DNA of 64,000 nt from Euptelea pleiosperma (taxonomy: Eukaryota > Streptophyta > Magnoliopsida > Ranunculales > Eupteleaceae), in the NCBI GenBank assembly GCA_035048495.1, contig CM068546.1:11972435-12036434 (forward strand). Direction: 5' to 3'. Position numbers and translations under genes: made by a program. Under the pieces are notes generated by a model. That model made no database searches. It was not told the DNA's origin and worked only from the letters and a program-made list of their open reading frames with translations. Below, piece after piece: positions 33,526-43,800 of this stretch. The number at the start of each line of letters is the position of its first letter. Within the stretch, counting starts at the first letter, position 1.

Positions 33526-34977
33526 CATGTGAATATGAGACGGTGTCTGACATGGAAAATTCGTAGAAAATGGAGTGTCCTTGTTACACAGGTGACTTAG
33601 AAGAGTTACACACATCTTGTAGTTGTAGTTGCTTCATCAAGTACTGAAGTTAGTATTAAGTGATGCCACATACTACTGTTATGATATATGGTTTATAGAT
33701 TTTTATTGACAAAAAAATTGAGAAGTCGTGACAAGTTAACAAAAATAACCAATGGTAAGATTGTAAAGAAAAATATAAGGTGCAAGTCTCCATCCAGTAC
33801 CAGTGTTGGTACCACATAGCGTGGATACAGGTACGCTGGGCATGTTGAAGTATCTGTGTATCATAGCTGTTGAGAATATGTACCAGATAAAATATGACAA
33901 TCATACATGTAACAGTCTTCCAACAAACAAAAGCTAAAATTTGAGCAAGTTGGTGAATTGTGCAGACAACAGTTTATCTTGTATCCACAATATTTCTCAC
34001 TGTCCACATAAACATAACTCTAGACAAATCGTAAGATAATTGTAACTTAAAAATCTAAATCTAAATCCAAATCTAAATTTAAACAAACCCTTCATTTTCA
34101 TAGAAAAGCTCAAAAATCATAGCCATTCAAATCAAGATAAAAGACAAATTCAATGCAGTAGGTTTATATTTGGCTTGTGATTAGCGCCAAACATCCATAC
34201 GGTCATTGTTCCACGTGGCTCATATAACTGTTGCAGACCAATTTTGCTCAACTACGTCTTTGAGAAAAGAGAGATGAGATTGATACCCTAAATTATATAA
34301 CGAAAAACCTTAAAATGTTGTTCATAAAAGGAAAAAAATAGGAAAGCAAATCTTAAAACACCATAAGCTAAACCTAAATTCACAAAAAGTTAAGAAACAC
34401 CTAAACCTAAAATCTTAGCAAACCATTCACTTTCGTATAAAACCCTAAAACCATAGCCTAGCTCAAGAACAATCCTAAATTGAATTTTTTTTAACAAACT
34501 CTCTCTTAACTTCTATGGGAAAACCCTAAACCATTAACAATTAAACACATTTGGGAGAGAGAGAGAGAGAGAAAAAGAGAGAAATAATGGGGAGGAGAAA
34601 CATACCGTCAGTTCTTCTTCTTGGAACGAATCAGAGGGGCTGGAGAGAAACAGAGAGAACTCGTCTCTTTCTCTTCGCTTTCTTTGGTTCAACGAGTATG
34701 GAAGTTTTCCCCCAAAAACTTTCTCTATTTTTGAAATGGAAGAGAGAGAGGGAGAGAACCTCAGTTCGTCCTCTTCAAACGGAGGAGATGGTTATCTGTT
34801 TTGGGGAAAATCTCTGTTTTTTTGGTTTTGGGGAAAACTTTCCTTTTTGTTTTTGTTTTCCAAAAATAAATTTTCTTAACTTGAGTTGGTTTGGTGAGTT
34901 AACTATAGGCACGTGTCGCGATTTTAGGAGGGGGGACTTCAAATTTGAAGTCCCCCGGGGCCATCGAATGTTTTCTC
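33526..34977 (-). repeat. Right arm of the long inverted repeat
   Basis: Reverse complement of 25852-27278, with the outer end CATCGAATGTTTTCTC. A GAGA microsatellite at 34556-34572 and an ACTTCAAATTTGAAGTCCCC palindrome (34937-34956) are private to this arm. Confidence 0.9.
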
Positions 34978-34983
34978 TCAGCC

Positions 34984-35335
34984 CACAATAGTAAAACTAT
35001 GTCACAACGCATTGCAAATCACACGATCACAAGCCAATGAGTTCTCGGCACGTACACCTCAAAGCAAATGCACACGGGTACGTTGAAAAAGCACTAGGGT
35101 TCGTGCTGCGAACTCATTGGCTTGTCATTGTGTGATTTGTAATCCCTTGTGATACAAGTTTCACTCCCACGATATAAGCCACGTGGCATACTCTTAGAGG
35201 AATCTGACCGTATGGATGTTTTGCCAATCTCTAGCTGGACCTACAAATCAAAAATCCACTGACTAGTGATTTCAACCTTTGGATCTTTGTATCTGAAATA
35301 ATGGTCAATAATGCTGAAATTCCCACGATTAAATT
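34984..35335. repeat. Hairpin plus G-box-containing repeat
   Basis: The left half is a foldback: TTGCAAATCACACGATCACA with its partner near TTGTGTGATTTGTAATCCC, and CAAGCCAATGAGTT with AACTCATTGGCTTG. From about 35170 a copy of the dispersed GCCACGTGGCATACTCTTAG...GACCGTATGGATGTTTTGCC repeat follows. Confidence 0.6.
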
Positions 35336-35344
35336 CAACCCATG

Positions 35345-36095
35345 AACTGAACTCTCCTTGAGAAAGTTAGATGCATCTTATCAGAGTTAGATACATGTTA
35401 TCAAATGTTGGGTTGGGTAGAGAATTTTGCATAGAGCTTGTTAGTACTGCATTCTTTCTCGTTAACAAATCACCGTCTACAACTATCGAAATGAAAACTC
35501 CTAAAGATGTATGGTCTAGTAAACTAGCTGATTATTTTTCATTGCAAGTATTTGGATGTCCAGCGTACTTTCATATTAGAGAAAGTAAAATCGATCCAAG
35601 GGCTTATTTCTGGGATATGGTCATGGTGTCAACGGTTACAGGCTTTAGTACCCCGAATTACAGAAAATTGTAGTTAACAGAGATGTTACTTTTAATGAGT
35701 ATGTTATGATAATGCCTAGCAAACAGACATGGGTCAGGAGGATATGAGTAGGCATGATGGTGTTCAGGTAGAGCTAAAAGCTCCAGACTTATCAGGTGCA
35801 GAGGAACGAATTCCAGATGATGATATGGGTGGGCAGCAGCACGATTCGTTTAACCCTACCTTGAGGGTGCCTCAAGTAACGATTGGTTCAAGCTCCAGGT
35901 CACCTCTCGAGTGCAGATACCAACTGTTAGTCACGTACAACATTTTTGAAAGTCAGGCTATAGGTCAATAAGAATCAGTTCATGTGTCTATCATCATCAA
36001 AGCATCTCCGAGTTTCGGCGAAGAAAAGTCCAGGAGGGACGTGTTACCGCCACCTTTTGTAGGAGAAAGAGTGTCTAAGGCAAACAGAAAGAACC
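35345..36095 (+). pseudogene. Degenerate Ty1/copia integrase fragment
   Basis: The translated stretch MLSNVGLGREFCIELVSTA, then LVNKSPSTTI, TPKDVWSSKLADY and LQVFGCPAYFHI, matches the C-terminal part of copia integrase. The following VTFNE-type segment near 35690 is frame-shifted. The rest (35730-36095) is low-similarity linker sequence with stops. No reverse transcriptase remains. Confidence 0.8.
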
Positions 36096-36102
36096 ATTAA
36101 CA

Positions 36103-36999
36103 ATGGAAACCAATTCATCTTCAGAAAAGATACCCATACCAAACACACCACCTGCATCCTCATTTAGATCATCATCATCATCCAAGTTTAGATCTGCATC
36201 TTTATCTAAGTTAGACTTATTGTATGAAATAGAATATCTCCCTGAGTCGTCCAAAATCCCAGTTACTAAGTACTATGTTGTCAACCCATACAGTGTCTAT
36301 AGTCATTCTCAAAACTCATTCCAAAAAACCTTAAAAAGATTGATCTCCCCATCTGCTCCATGCACGAAAGAATACATTATGGCCTCAGATTTCGGACAAC
36401 ATCCGATCTACGCCACAGAAGCGGAAACCTTCATCACTCCACAGTTTCCTGCACATCTTCATCCATCTTGGTTAAAACAAGGACTCACACATGTCCACTT
36501 TGGTGCTATCAAGCTAGCACTCACATTCCATGGCAGAAAAACTCTTCCAGTTACTTCCAGGATCACGTTACTTGACACCCGATTCAAAAAATACCAGCAT
36601 GCAAACATTGCCATAGTCCAAACAACATTGAATGCCGGAATGGTCTTCCTAACCTTCTTTCCAAACTTCAACCTCCATATCAAAGACCCAAATCTCTTTG
36701 ATGTCCTCAAAGTCCAAGTACAGATCACAAGAGCACCACAGATAGCTACATCCATTGCAGCTACCCTCCATTATTAGATGGCTTTCCGTGTCCAAAACCA
36801 TGGACTCGATCTTCCCATTTCCCGTTTCCAACAAAAAGACGAAACAATCTTCCTCACAATCGATAACAATCAAGTGCCTCATTGCACGTTTGTTGCCCTC
36901 AAAGTTCCACGACAGCTCACTCACAACGAGCTCATAGCTTTACTTCCAGACAATATATGGGGCCTTAACAAGGTTAATAGACAATATACGGGGCCTTAA
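36103..36999 (+). pseudogene. Endogenous caulimovirid movement-protein fragment
   Basis: A serine-rich leader (METNSSSEKIPIPNTPP) is followed by features I associate with the plant pararetrovirus movement-protein domain: HPSWLKQGLTHVHFGAIKLA, LTFHGRKTLPV, ITLLDTRFKKYQHA and FFPNFNLHIKDPN. A TAG at 36775-36777 splits the frame; homology continues after it (FRVQNHGLDLPISRF) to a stop at 36997-36999. Such proteins enlarge plasmodesmata for virus spread. This is an old integrated copy, broken by the stop and lacking adjacent capsid or polymerase in the same orientation. Confidence 0.7.
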
Positions 37000-37346
37000 C
37001 ACGGCTAATAGACAATAACACTAAGAATGCATGAGGATAATAACAGAATGATCCTAAACAATGATATAAACATGCGAAATGTGGATGATATTCTAAACAT
37101 GTGTAGTGAAGATGATATGCGACTAATGCGAAAGACAGGTATTAACAACACACATAAACACACTAGTATATAGATAAATGAAGATTTTACAAGACTTTAA
37201 ACACTCGGACACTTACTTGGCTGAGCCAAGTCTTACTCGCTTACATTGGACTAGGACTTTTATTTCAATCGACCTACTTAGACTTACTTTGACCTGTGTC
37301 GACTTTTACTTTTTTTGACTTACTTCAAAGCTTACATGGGGTAGCC

Positions 37347-37353
37347 TTTTATA
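37347..37353 (-). promoter_or_regulatory. Putative pararetroviral TATA box (minus strand)
   Basis: The minus strand reads GCCTATAAAAGGCTAC, downstream of the RNase H fragment's tail and ahead of a non-coding stretch. That is where a caulimovirid intergenic promoter would sit. The inference rests on position and the TATAAAA match only. Confidence 0.4.
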
Positions 37354-37646
37354 GGCATCGGACTTGAAATATTACAAACCAAAATACATAAAGATAGAAA
37401 TCCACCAATAAAATAGTAAAAAGTGCTACAGTACCAAATAATTACAAACAGTGGTGGATAGTGACTTCTTGAATAGTACTTGAGATTCTTGAAAAGTACT
37501 TGAGATTTGCTTGTGGATATCACGCCGAAAGTTGAGAATACGCCAAATCTTTTTGTCATCATTTGCTTTTAGTTACTGTGGTTTGAATCTGACCATCCAA
37601 CAAAAGGTGATGGATCTGGGTCAAAATCTTCAGAGTATCTGGGTGC

Positions 37647-38740
37647 TCAGTGGTCTTCGAGATAGGATGAAAGATGATCATAGAGCCTGTCAGATAGTGG
37701 GTGGTTCGCATCTACAAAAGGATAATTGAGTGTATCGGAGGAGATGGAATCACGGGTGATATTATTCAATCGGCACATGCGAGCTTGAAAGCTGGTATGA
37801 ATTGCTGAATCTGGTGTTTGAGTGATGAGAAGGAAATCATCGTGCCATAACCAAGCTTGGATTTGTGCATCGGGAAGGTGTATGAGATAATTATATTCAG
37901 GGCTCTTGATAAAATTGGTTGGCCTGTGAAAAGTAATTCTCACAAATTCTGGCATAGTGGGTTCGGAGCATTCGTTGCCATTGAGACATAGGATAGAACC
38001 ATTCAAACATCATCTTGAGATTTGCATGTTCAATAGTGAGATCTCGTCGAACGGTGTTTTGCACAAAATAAGCCAATAAGTGAGGAGCATCAAACGTGAA
38101 TGCTATAGTATGGGCCTCAAACAGATACCAGAGGTAACAAATGGCTTCTTTGGGCAGATGGTAGAGGGATCGAAGCCGAAAGAGAAAGAGAAAAGGATAT
38201 TCTAGATAAGGGATGCGGGTAAAGACTGGACCATGGTTAAAAATGACTGTCTCGAGGAACCTTTGGAAGTTTGTGACACTTCTTCGTTGCTGGAGGAGGG
38301 TAAAAATGGTAGTCTAAATCTTGGGTGGTAATGTTGGGATATGTTCGACAGGATAAATACATGGGGGAACTGGAAGGTTCCTGGGGAGTTTTGCATTTTT
38401 GCGAGAGAGCCAATTTGCAAGGATGTTGGTTTTTCCTCGGATGTGTTTGACCGTGAAAGACCATTGACTGAACCAATTTGCCCATCAAAGGAGTTGAGAG
38501 TTTGGAATCTGTTTTTGCTTGAATTGCCACATTTTGGGGAAACTGCTCATGTCCATCTCAATGCGAAAAGAATGTCCTGCCAAATGGAACTTAAAATTTT
38601 CGATTCCGTTTTTTACTGCGAGGATTTTTTTGAAAGTTAAGTGGTAGTGAAGTTGTCCATCTTTGAATTTTCCACTCTTGTATCAACATAAATGTCTTTT
38701 TCCGTCAATTTCATCAAAGAGAACTGCACCCCAGAATTCA

Positions 38741-38744
<4 letters not shown>
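37647..38744 (-). pseudogene. Endogenous pararetrovirus RNase H and polyprotein tail, inverted
   Basis: Minus-strand translation gives the RNase H pattern (WGAVLFDEIDGKR, KKILAVKNGIENFKFHL, EMDMSSFPKMWQFKQKQ) and its usual end, FTVKHIRGKTNILANWLSR. Beyond it an open stretch continues (LPKEAICYLWYLFEAHTIAF and onward), shifting frame near 37900-37970 and ending about 37647. Stops near 38690, 38480 and 38320 and the frame shift show it is dead. The catalytic part upstream (reverse transcriptase) is missing; the fragment is cut at a TA microsatellite. Its orientation is opposite to the movement-protein fragment next door. Confidence 0.75.

Positions 38745-38789
<45 letters not shown>
38743..38789. 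repeat. (TA)n microsatellite
   Basis: About 22 TA units directly between the pararetroviral RNase H fragment and a MITE. A short TA run also follows the MITE at 39171-39184, suggesting the MITE inserted into a TA tract. Confidence 0.95.
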
Positions 38790-38791
<2 letters not shown>

Positions 38792-39172
38792 TTAGGATCC
38801 GGGGACAACAATTTCATACAACATTTTGGTGTACCCACATGGAAGATGAATCAATAGCTAATTTTGGGTGAGGATGATCTCCTCACCATATAGATCACCC
38901 TTACAAAAAATCAGCACATTCCGAAATTTCTAACCCCATCAAATGTGGTTTTCAAGTTAATGATAAAAATAGACGGTCCATAATTATTCAACTTGTAAAC
39001 CGGTCTACAAATATCGAAATGATTTGAATTTTTGTGAGGATGATCTCCTCACCATAGAGACCATCCTCACCAAAAATCATCCCATTCCAAAACTTTTAAT
39101 TTATATATTGGCCGCACCAACTTTTTGTCAAAAATGTTATATGAAAATGTTGTCCCCCGATCCTGACCCTAT
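38788..39172. mobile_element. MITE of the GGGGACAAC family inserted in a TA tract
   Basis: The left end is TATAGGTTAGGATCCGGGGA, and the reverse-complemented right end is TATAGGGTCAGGATCGGGGG. Homology of the inverted ends continues through CAACATTTTCATAYAACATTTT. The interior has GATGATCTCCTCACC and its inverse. Relatives lie at 13994-14310 and 57829-58215. Confidence 0.8.
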
Positions 39173-39530
39173 ATATATATATATTGTATTTGTATAGTTG
39201 TATGAGATGGTTGTTGTGAACATTATTTGTTGATCTCCTTAAGGCATATTCTTCGTATATTTGTTTTTTCATATTTTGTAGAGCCTTTATGCTATATTCC
39301 AATATTAGTTATATTTGAAGAAATATTGAGCATACTACGTACAGGACGTGCACTAGGAGGTTTAATGTAGTTTTTATTTACAAGTCGGTTGGACTCACCT
39401 TTAGTGGGCACTATCTTTCCAAGTAAACACAGACGATAGAATTACACGCAAAATCGATTTAGACACACTTGAACTACTTGAGTAGTTATTTTTTTAGCGA
39501 TTTATGTAGTGAGGCTTGAGCTATTTATAT

Positions 39531-39946
39531 ATTTGCACCCCATAAATTGTGAAAGCACCCCGAGATAGCCCACAATCACCGCCCACAATATGAGCCACGT
39601 GGCACACTTTTAGAGGACGCTGACCGTACGGATGTTTGGCCAATCCCTAGATAAGCCTACAAACCAAAAATAAGCTTGATTGGTGATTTCATATCTTTGG
39701 ATCCTTGTACCTAAATAATGGTCAATAATGCTCAAATTCCTACAGAAAATCAACCCAATGAAAACGATTCCAATCCAACGCTTAAAAATCATTAATCAGG
39801 ATATTTTATATTTGTAGGCCCATTTATGGATTGGCAAAACATCTATACAAGTCAACGTCCTTTAAAAGTGTGCCACATGGCTCATATTGAGGGCGGTCAG
39901 CGAAATTGTACTCTCGGGGTGCTTTTACAATTTGTGGAGTGCAAAT
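39531..39946. mobile_element. TIR element with G-box-containing arms
   Basis: The left end is ATTTGCACCCCATAAATTGT, and the reverse-complemented right end is ATTTGCACTCCACAAATTGT. Both continue into GAAAGCACCCCGAGA-type sequence. Inner arms contain GAGCCACGTGGCACACTTTT and its near-inverse. It is non-coding, about 416 bp. No clear target duplication. Confidence 0.75.
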
Positions 39947-40861
39947 AAAGTTTCCCTTGGGATACTAGTTAAAAAAAAAAAGGTCCACTCCACCACCCTT
40001 TTCAAAATGATAAAATCATCCTAAAAATCCCAAACCGATTGCTTTTACCGACCGCTTGTAGCAACAAACTATAAGCCCGGGTTACCACAATCCCAATCAA
40101 CTCAATCATGAGTCGAGAAGTTACAGGTAAAAGAAAATAAATGGCGATGATGTATTAATCTGGAAATCTCAATTGGAAAAAGAGATGCCTAACATGAGCT
40201 TCATACTCTACTAATCCTTCTATTTATAAACACGAGAAAACTGCGGTTAGTTGTGAATAATTGATCTAATGTAGACTGAATAATGAGGAGATACACTCCA
40301 TCCATGATGTCAAGGTACAGGAAGTCGCACCATAAACCTCAGTACCCAAAAAAAAGTACAGATTAGAAAAATACAAATCACATAAATATGCTAAATAAGC
40401 AAGATAGGAATACATTTTGACACCCAAAATTAATTGGGTGTGATTGTAGACTTCATGAAATAAAATAGAGATCTCAGGCAAGCTTTTGCTCTGTTTTATA
40501 ACTCAGGAAGATGGGAGTCCTAAAACAAGAAAGGATGCTCTTCTTGTAAATAAACATCCTTGTCCTCGTTCACAGTCCAGATTTCAGTCAATAGCTACTC
40601 AAGTACAGGAGAGATACTACTGCTTTGGGTACAAATACAATCACAAATATCCAGCTCTCACTAACCTTACTTCAGCATGGCATGTTAAAACTCAAAATCG
40701 TGATGAGGCCCAGGCCCAAGAGTGAATATGAAATGTAAAATTGGATTTTCTTTTCGTGCACCGTAACATCACAATCTCTGCATAAAGCACCCCACCATTT
40801 TCCGAATAAATACCAACAGTATCACTCACCAAATGAAGCATTTGAATAAAAAAAACCACAA
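39947..40861. other. RPN2 downstream flank
   Basis: Includes the presumed RPN2 3' untranslated region next to 40861. A plus-strand frame at 40486-40725 has a loose zinc-knuckle look (CFGYKYNHKYP), but this is too weak to call. No other feature was seen. Confidence 0.4.
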
Positions 40862-43800
40862 TCATGTGGTGTACTCGAACGGTTGAGGAGGCTGAGGCTC
40901 CTCATCAACGGCCATGGCTGACACTGATCCCTGCTGACTTGTTGCCGATCCACCTGCGGCTGATGTCATAGATGAGGGTGTATCGGTGAGGGATAATATC
41001 TCTGGCTCGGTTGGTCTTAGGTCCCTCAAGAGAACAAACCCTGACGGTGCTAACTTAACTGGCACATATCTGCTATCCTCTAGAAACTTAACAAACTTCT
41101 CCTGAGCAGGTACCACCCTGGCCGGGTTTGTCAAAATCTCAAAAGATGGTTCATACTCAGTCTTTCTCTCTGATGGGCTATCAACCTGAAAAATCAAAAT
41201 AAGTGTCAGATTAGACTATGGTGACATTAAATACGGTTCAAAATATTTTATGCAAACGCATGTCAGAATCCAGCAGCCCCAGCCAGATGCCAATGGTACT
41301 GAGGTTTTGATGACTGTTTTCTAATTCAAAAACTGTTTAAACCAACTCTACTATGAAACATTTGTACAGTTTAAGGAATATGGGAAAAAAATTCAACACA
41401 GGGATGCATTCCTATTCTAATACAGGCAACTGGAGGGTTAATTTACTGAAAATAGTCATGTAGCAAGTATGAAAAGCTTCCGCACACCCATACATATAAG
41501 GAGAAAAGAGACAAATACAAGAGGGCGAGGGGGAGAGAGAGATCTTTCAAAATGACAAGGAGCCGGTAAGAGTTCTAAATAAAGAATTTGGTGTCCGATT
41601 CCACTACAGATCTCTGAAGAAATGCAGTAAAAATCGAGCAAATCTTCTATCGTATATCTAACATTTCATGTTCCAAAATTGTCATGTAGTTCACATACTC
41701 ATTAGGTATATCTAACATTTCATGTTCCAAAATTGTCATGTAGTTCACATACTCATTAGTTATCACTTTTTGAAAAAACAAACAGCAGCCTTGGGTGATA
41801 TATTACCTGCATAGTGTCCCCATCCTTCTCACCAGATGCTTTGCCTTTTCCCAAATTTGAACCAACCGGAGAAGACTCCTCACCAGATGACTTTGCAGCA
41901 GTGGCCTTCTGATCTGCCTCTTTCTTAGCTCTGGCTTTTGCTTTAGCAGATGTAGACAAAACAGCAGTTGGAAGTTTTACTACAGATGTTGCAGTAGGTG
42001 GAGTAGTAGGTCGAGGATACTCGAACAGAGAAGGTTTTGCATGGGACAAAAACTCAAATCTCGGAACTTTTAAATCATAATTCAGACCAATAAAAGCGGT
42101 GGGTGAGAATGATAGGCTTATAAAATAGATCAATGGATACCAATACCAAAATTGGCTAAAAACGGCCAATCCAACCACTGCAGTGATTTTATCGTGCTTC
42201 GTCTTAGAGAGAAGCCTGATTGTCACGTTCCTACCACCAGCATCAATAATACCAGAAGCTAAAATTGCTCCCATTTTACTCATGGTGTCTTCATGCTTAT
42301 CGAGTATTATCTTCTCTAATTGTCGCCTACAAAAAACAAAGGAGAAAATAGAGATGCAAACTACAGAACTGGAGAGATGCAAAAACTACAAGATGGATAA
42401 TAGTGACACATACTATGTGTGCAATACCTGAATGTTCCTACACGTGAGTCGCTAGCTTCACTAGTCTGAACCATGACCATAGCCATTGCAATTAGGGCCC
42501 CTTGACGAACGAAATCAACAACATCTGATGTTAGAGGCTCCAACAATGATATGGCTTCACTCAGACCTGTACCGGCACATGAGATGCCTACTGCTAAAGC
42601 TGCTCCATATCTTACATGCGGGTTGTAAGACTCTGACAGCAGGGAAACAATTCGAGGAGTCTGTAATTTCAAAAGTATGGTGAGGTCAAAGGTCGAACAC
42701 AGAAATCTTGCCAAAGTTATAATCATCATGAGAAACAAATGCCAAAGAGACAAACAAACATGTCACCAAAATATATAGGAAATATGCCGATACTGCCCTC
42801 AAACTCTAATATTCAGTTCAAAAGAGCAAGTAATTCATTCACTAAGAAATGCACGTATAGAACAAATCCAGTATAATGCATGCCATCTAAAAGCTGGTCA
42901 AACTCATTCAAGTCTAAGGAGCTAATCCAAGGACTGGCAAAGAGAATCGCCCCTAGAAACAAAAGAACCAACTCAACTAAGAAGCTCTACGACAACAATT
43001 GAAAGGAAAAGCACCAACCTGCTCAGGTTCAGAGTACAGAACAAACCCAAGGGCTAGAACCGCAGTCCTCCTTACATCATCACTTACATCCGACACAGCA
43101 AAGTGCAGCAGCTGGCGAATAGCCTTGTTGTTTGCAGTTCCCCTGTAGGCCAGTGCCAACGCGTACATACCACCATAACGCAAAATTGGATCTTGGTCCC
43201 GGGTCATCTGCTCAATCAATGTGTCAGCTTCTTCTTCCCTCCCATATACCGTAAGGGCAATGCCCAATGCTAACCCCCTGCAAGAGATTCAAATAAGCAG
43301 ATATACAGAGTGCCTGAAGACATTAATGATTGAAAGCCTTGATCCAGGATCCTGGGGATTAACTTTACCTAATGATCTTCTCATGCTGTGTCTCATGTGC
43401 ATATGCAAGCATCTCACTTGCTTTCTCACTCGCTGTACCAACCATGAGTAAACCCATACTGATGCCTGCAGCTTCACCGGCCACAGCACTGTCAGTATAA
43501 AGGACGTTCTTGACATCATCATAGATCTCTTCATCTGCTGTTCCTAGAGCTGCCAAACCTAGACCCAAGCATGCACCGTGCTGGATAACCTGCACAGCAA
43601 AAAGCATTCACAGTAAGACTGGTAAGGTTCTAGAAATCACCCGACTCAGAAAGGAAGCCATGTAATGATTCCAAAGAAAGCACCTCAACACTGGTACTGC
43701 GTAGGCTGTCACGGAGGAATGGTTTGATGCCCTCACCATGGTTGGCATGAATCAAACCTAGCGCATAAAGGGCACCACCCTCAGAGTATGGACTTCCACC

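Larger units (their letters stand above)
25852..34977. mobile_element. 9.1-kb Mutator-like element with 1.4-kb terminal inverted repeats
   Basis: The two arms (25852-27278 and 33526-34977) are long reverse-complement copies. The outer ends read GGGAAAACATTCGATG on the left and GAGAAAACATTCGATG (reverse-complemented) on the right. Flanking 9-mers TCAGCCCCC (25843-25851) and TCAGCCCAC (34978-34986) match at 8 of 9 positions, which fits a Mutator target duplication. The core contains an RTE-type LINE relic, an unidentified two-exon gene, a palindromic array and fragments of at least two host genes. No MULE transposase domain was recognised, so it is judged a non-autonomous, Pack-MULE-like element. 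Confidence 0.8.

Noticed and set aside
34551..34991. 146-codon frame in the right arm of the 9.1-kb element
   Set aside because: The counterpart frame in the left arm is broken, and the peptide is low complexity from GAGA and GGGG runs.
36778..36999. Separate gene starting MAFRVQNH
   Set aside because: It continues the pararetroviral movement-protein homology after an in-frame stop, so it is part of that fragment.
40486..40725. Possible gag zinc-knuckle protein (CFGYKYNHKYP)
   Set aside because: The cysteine/histidine spacing does not fit CCHC, and no neighbouring gag or protease sequence is visible.
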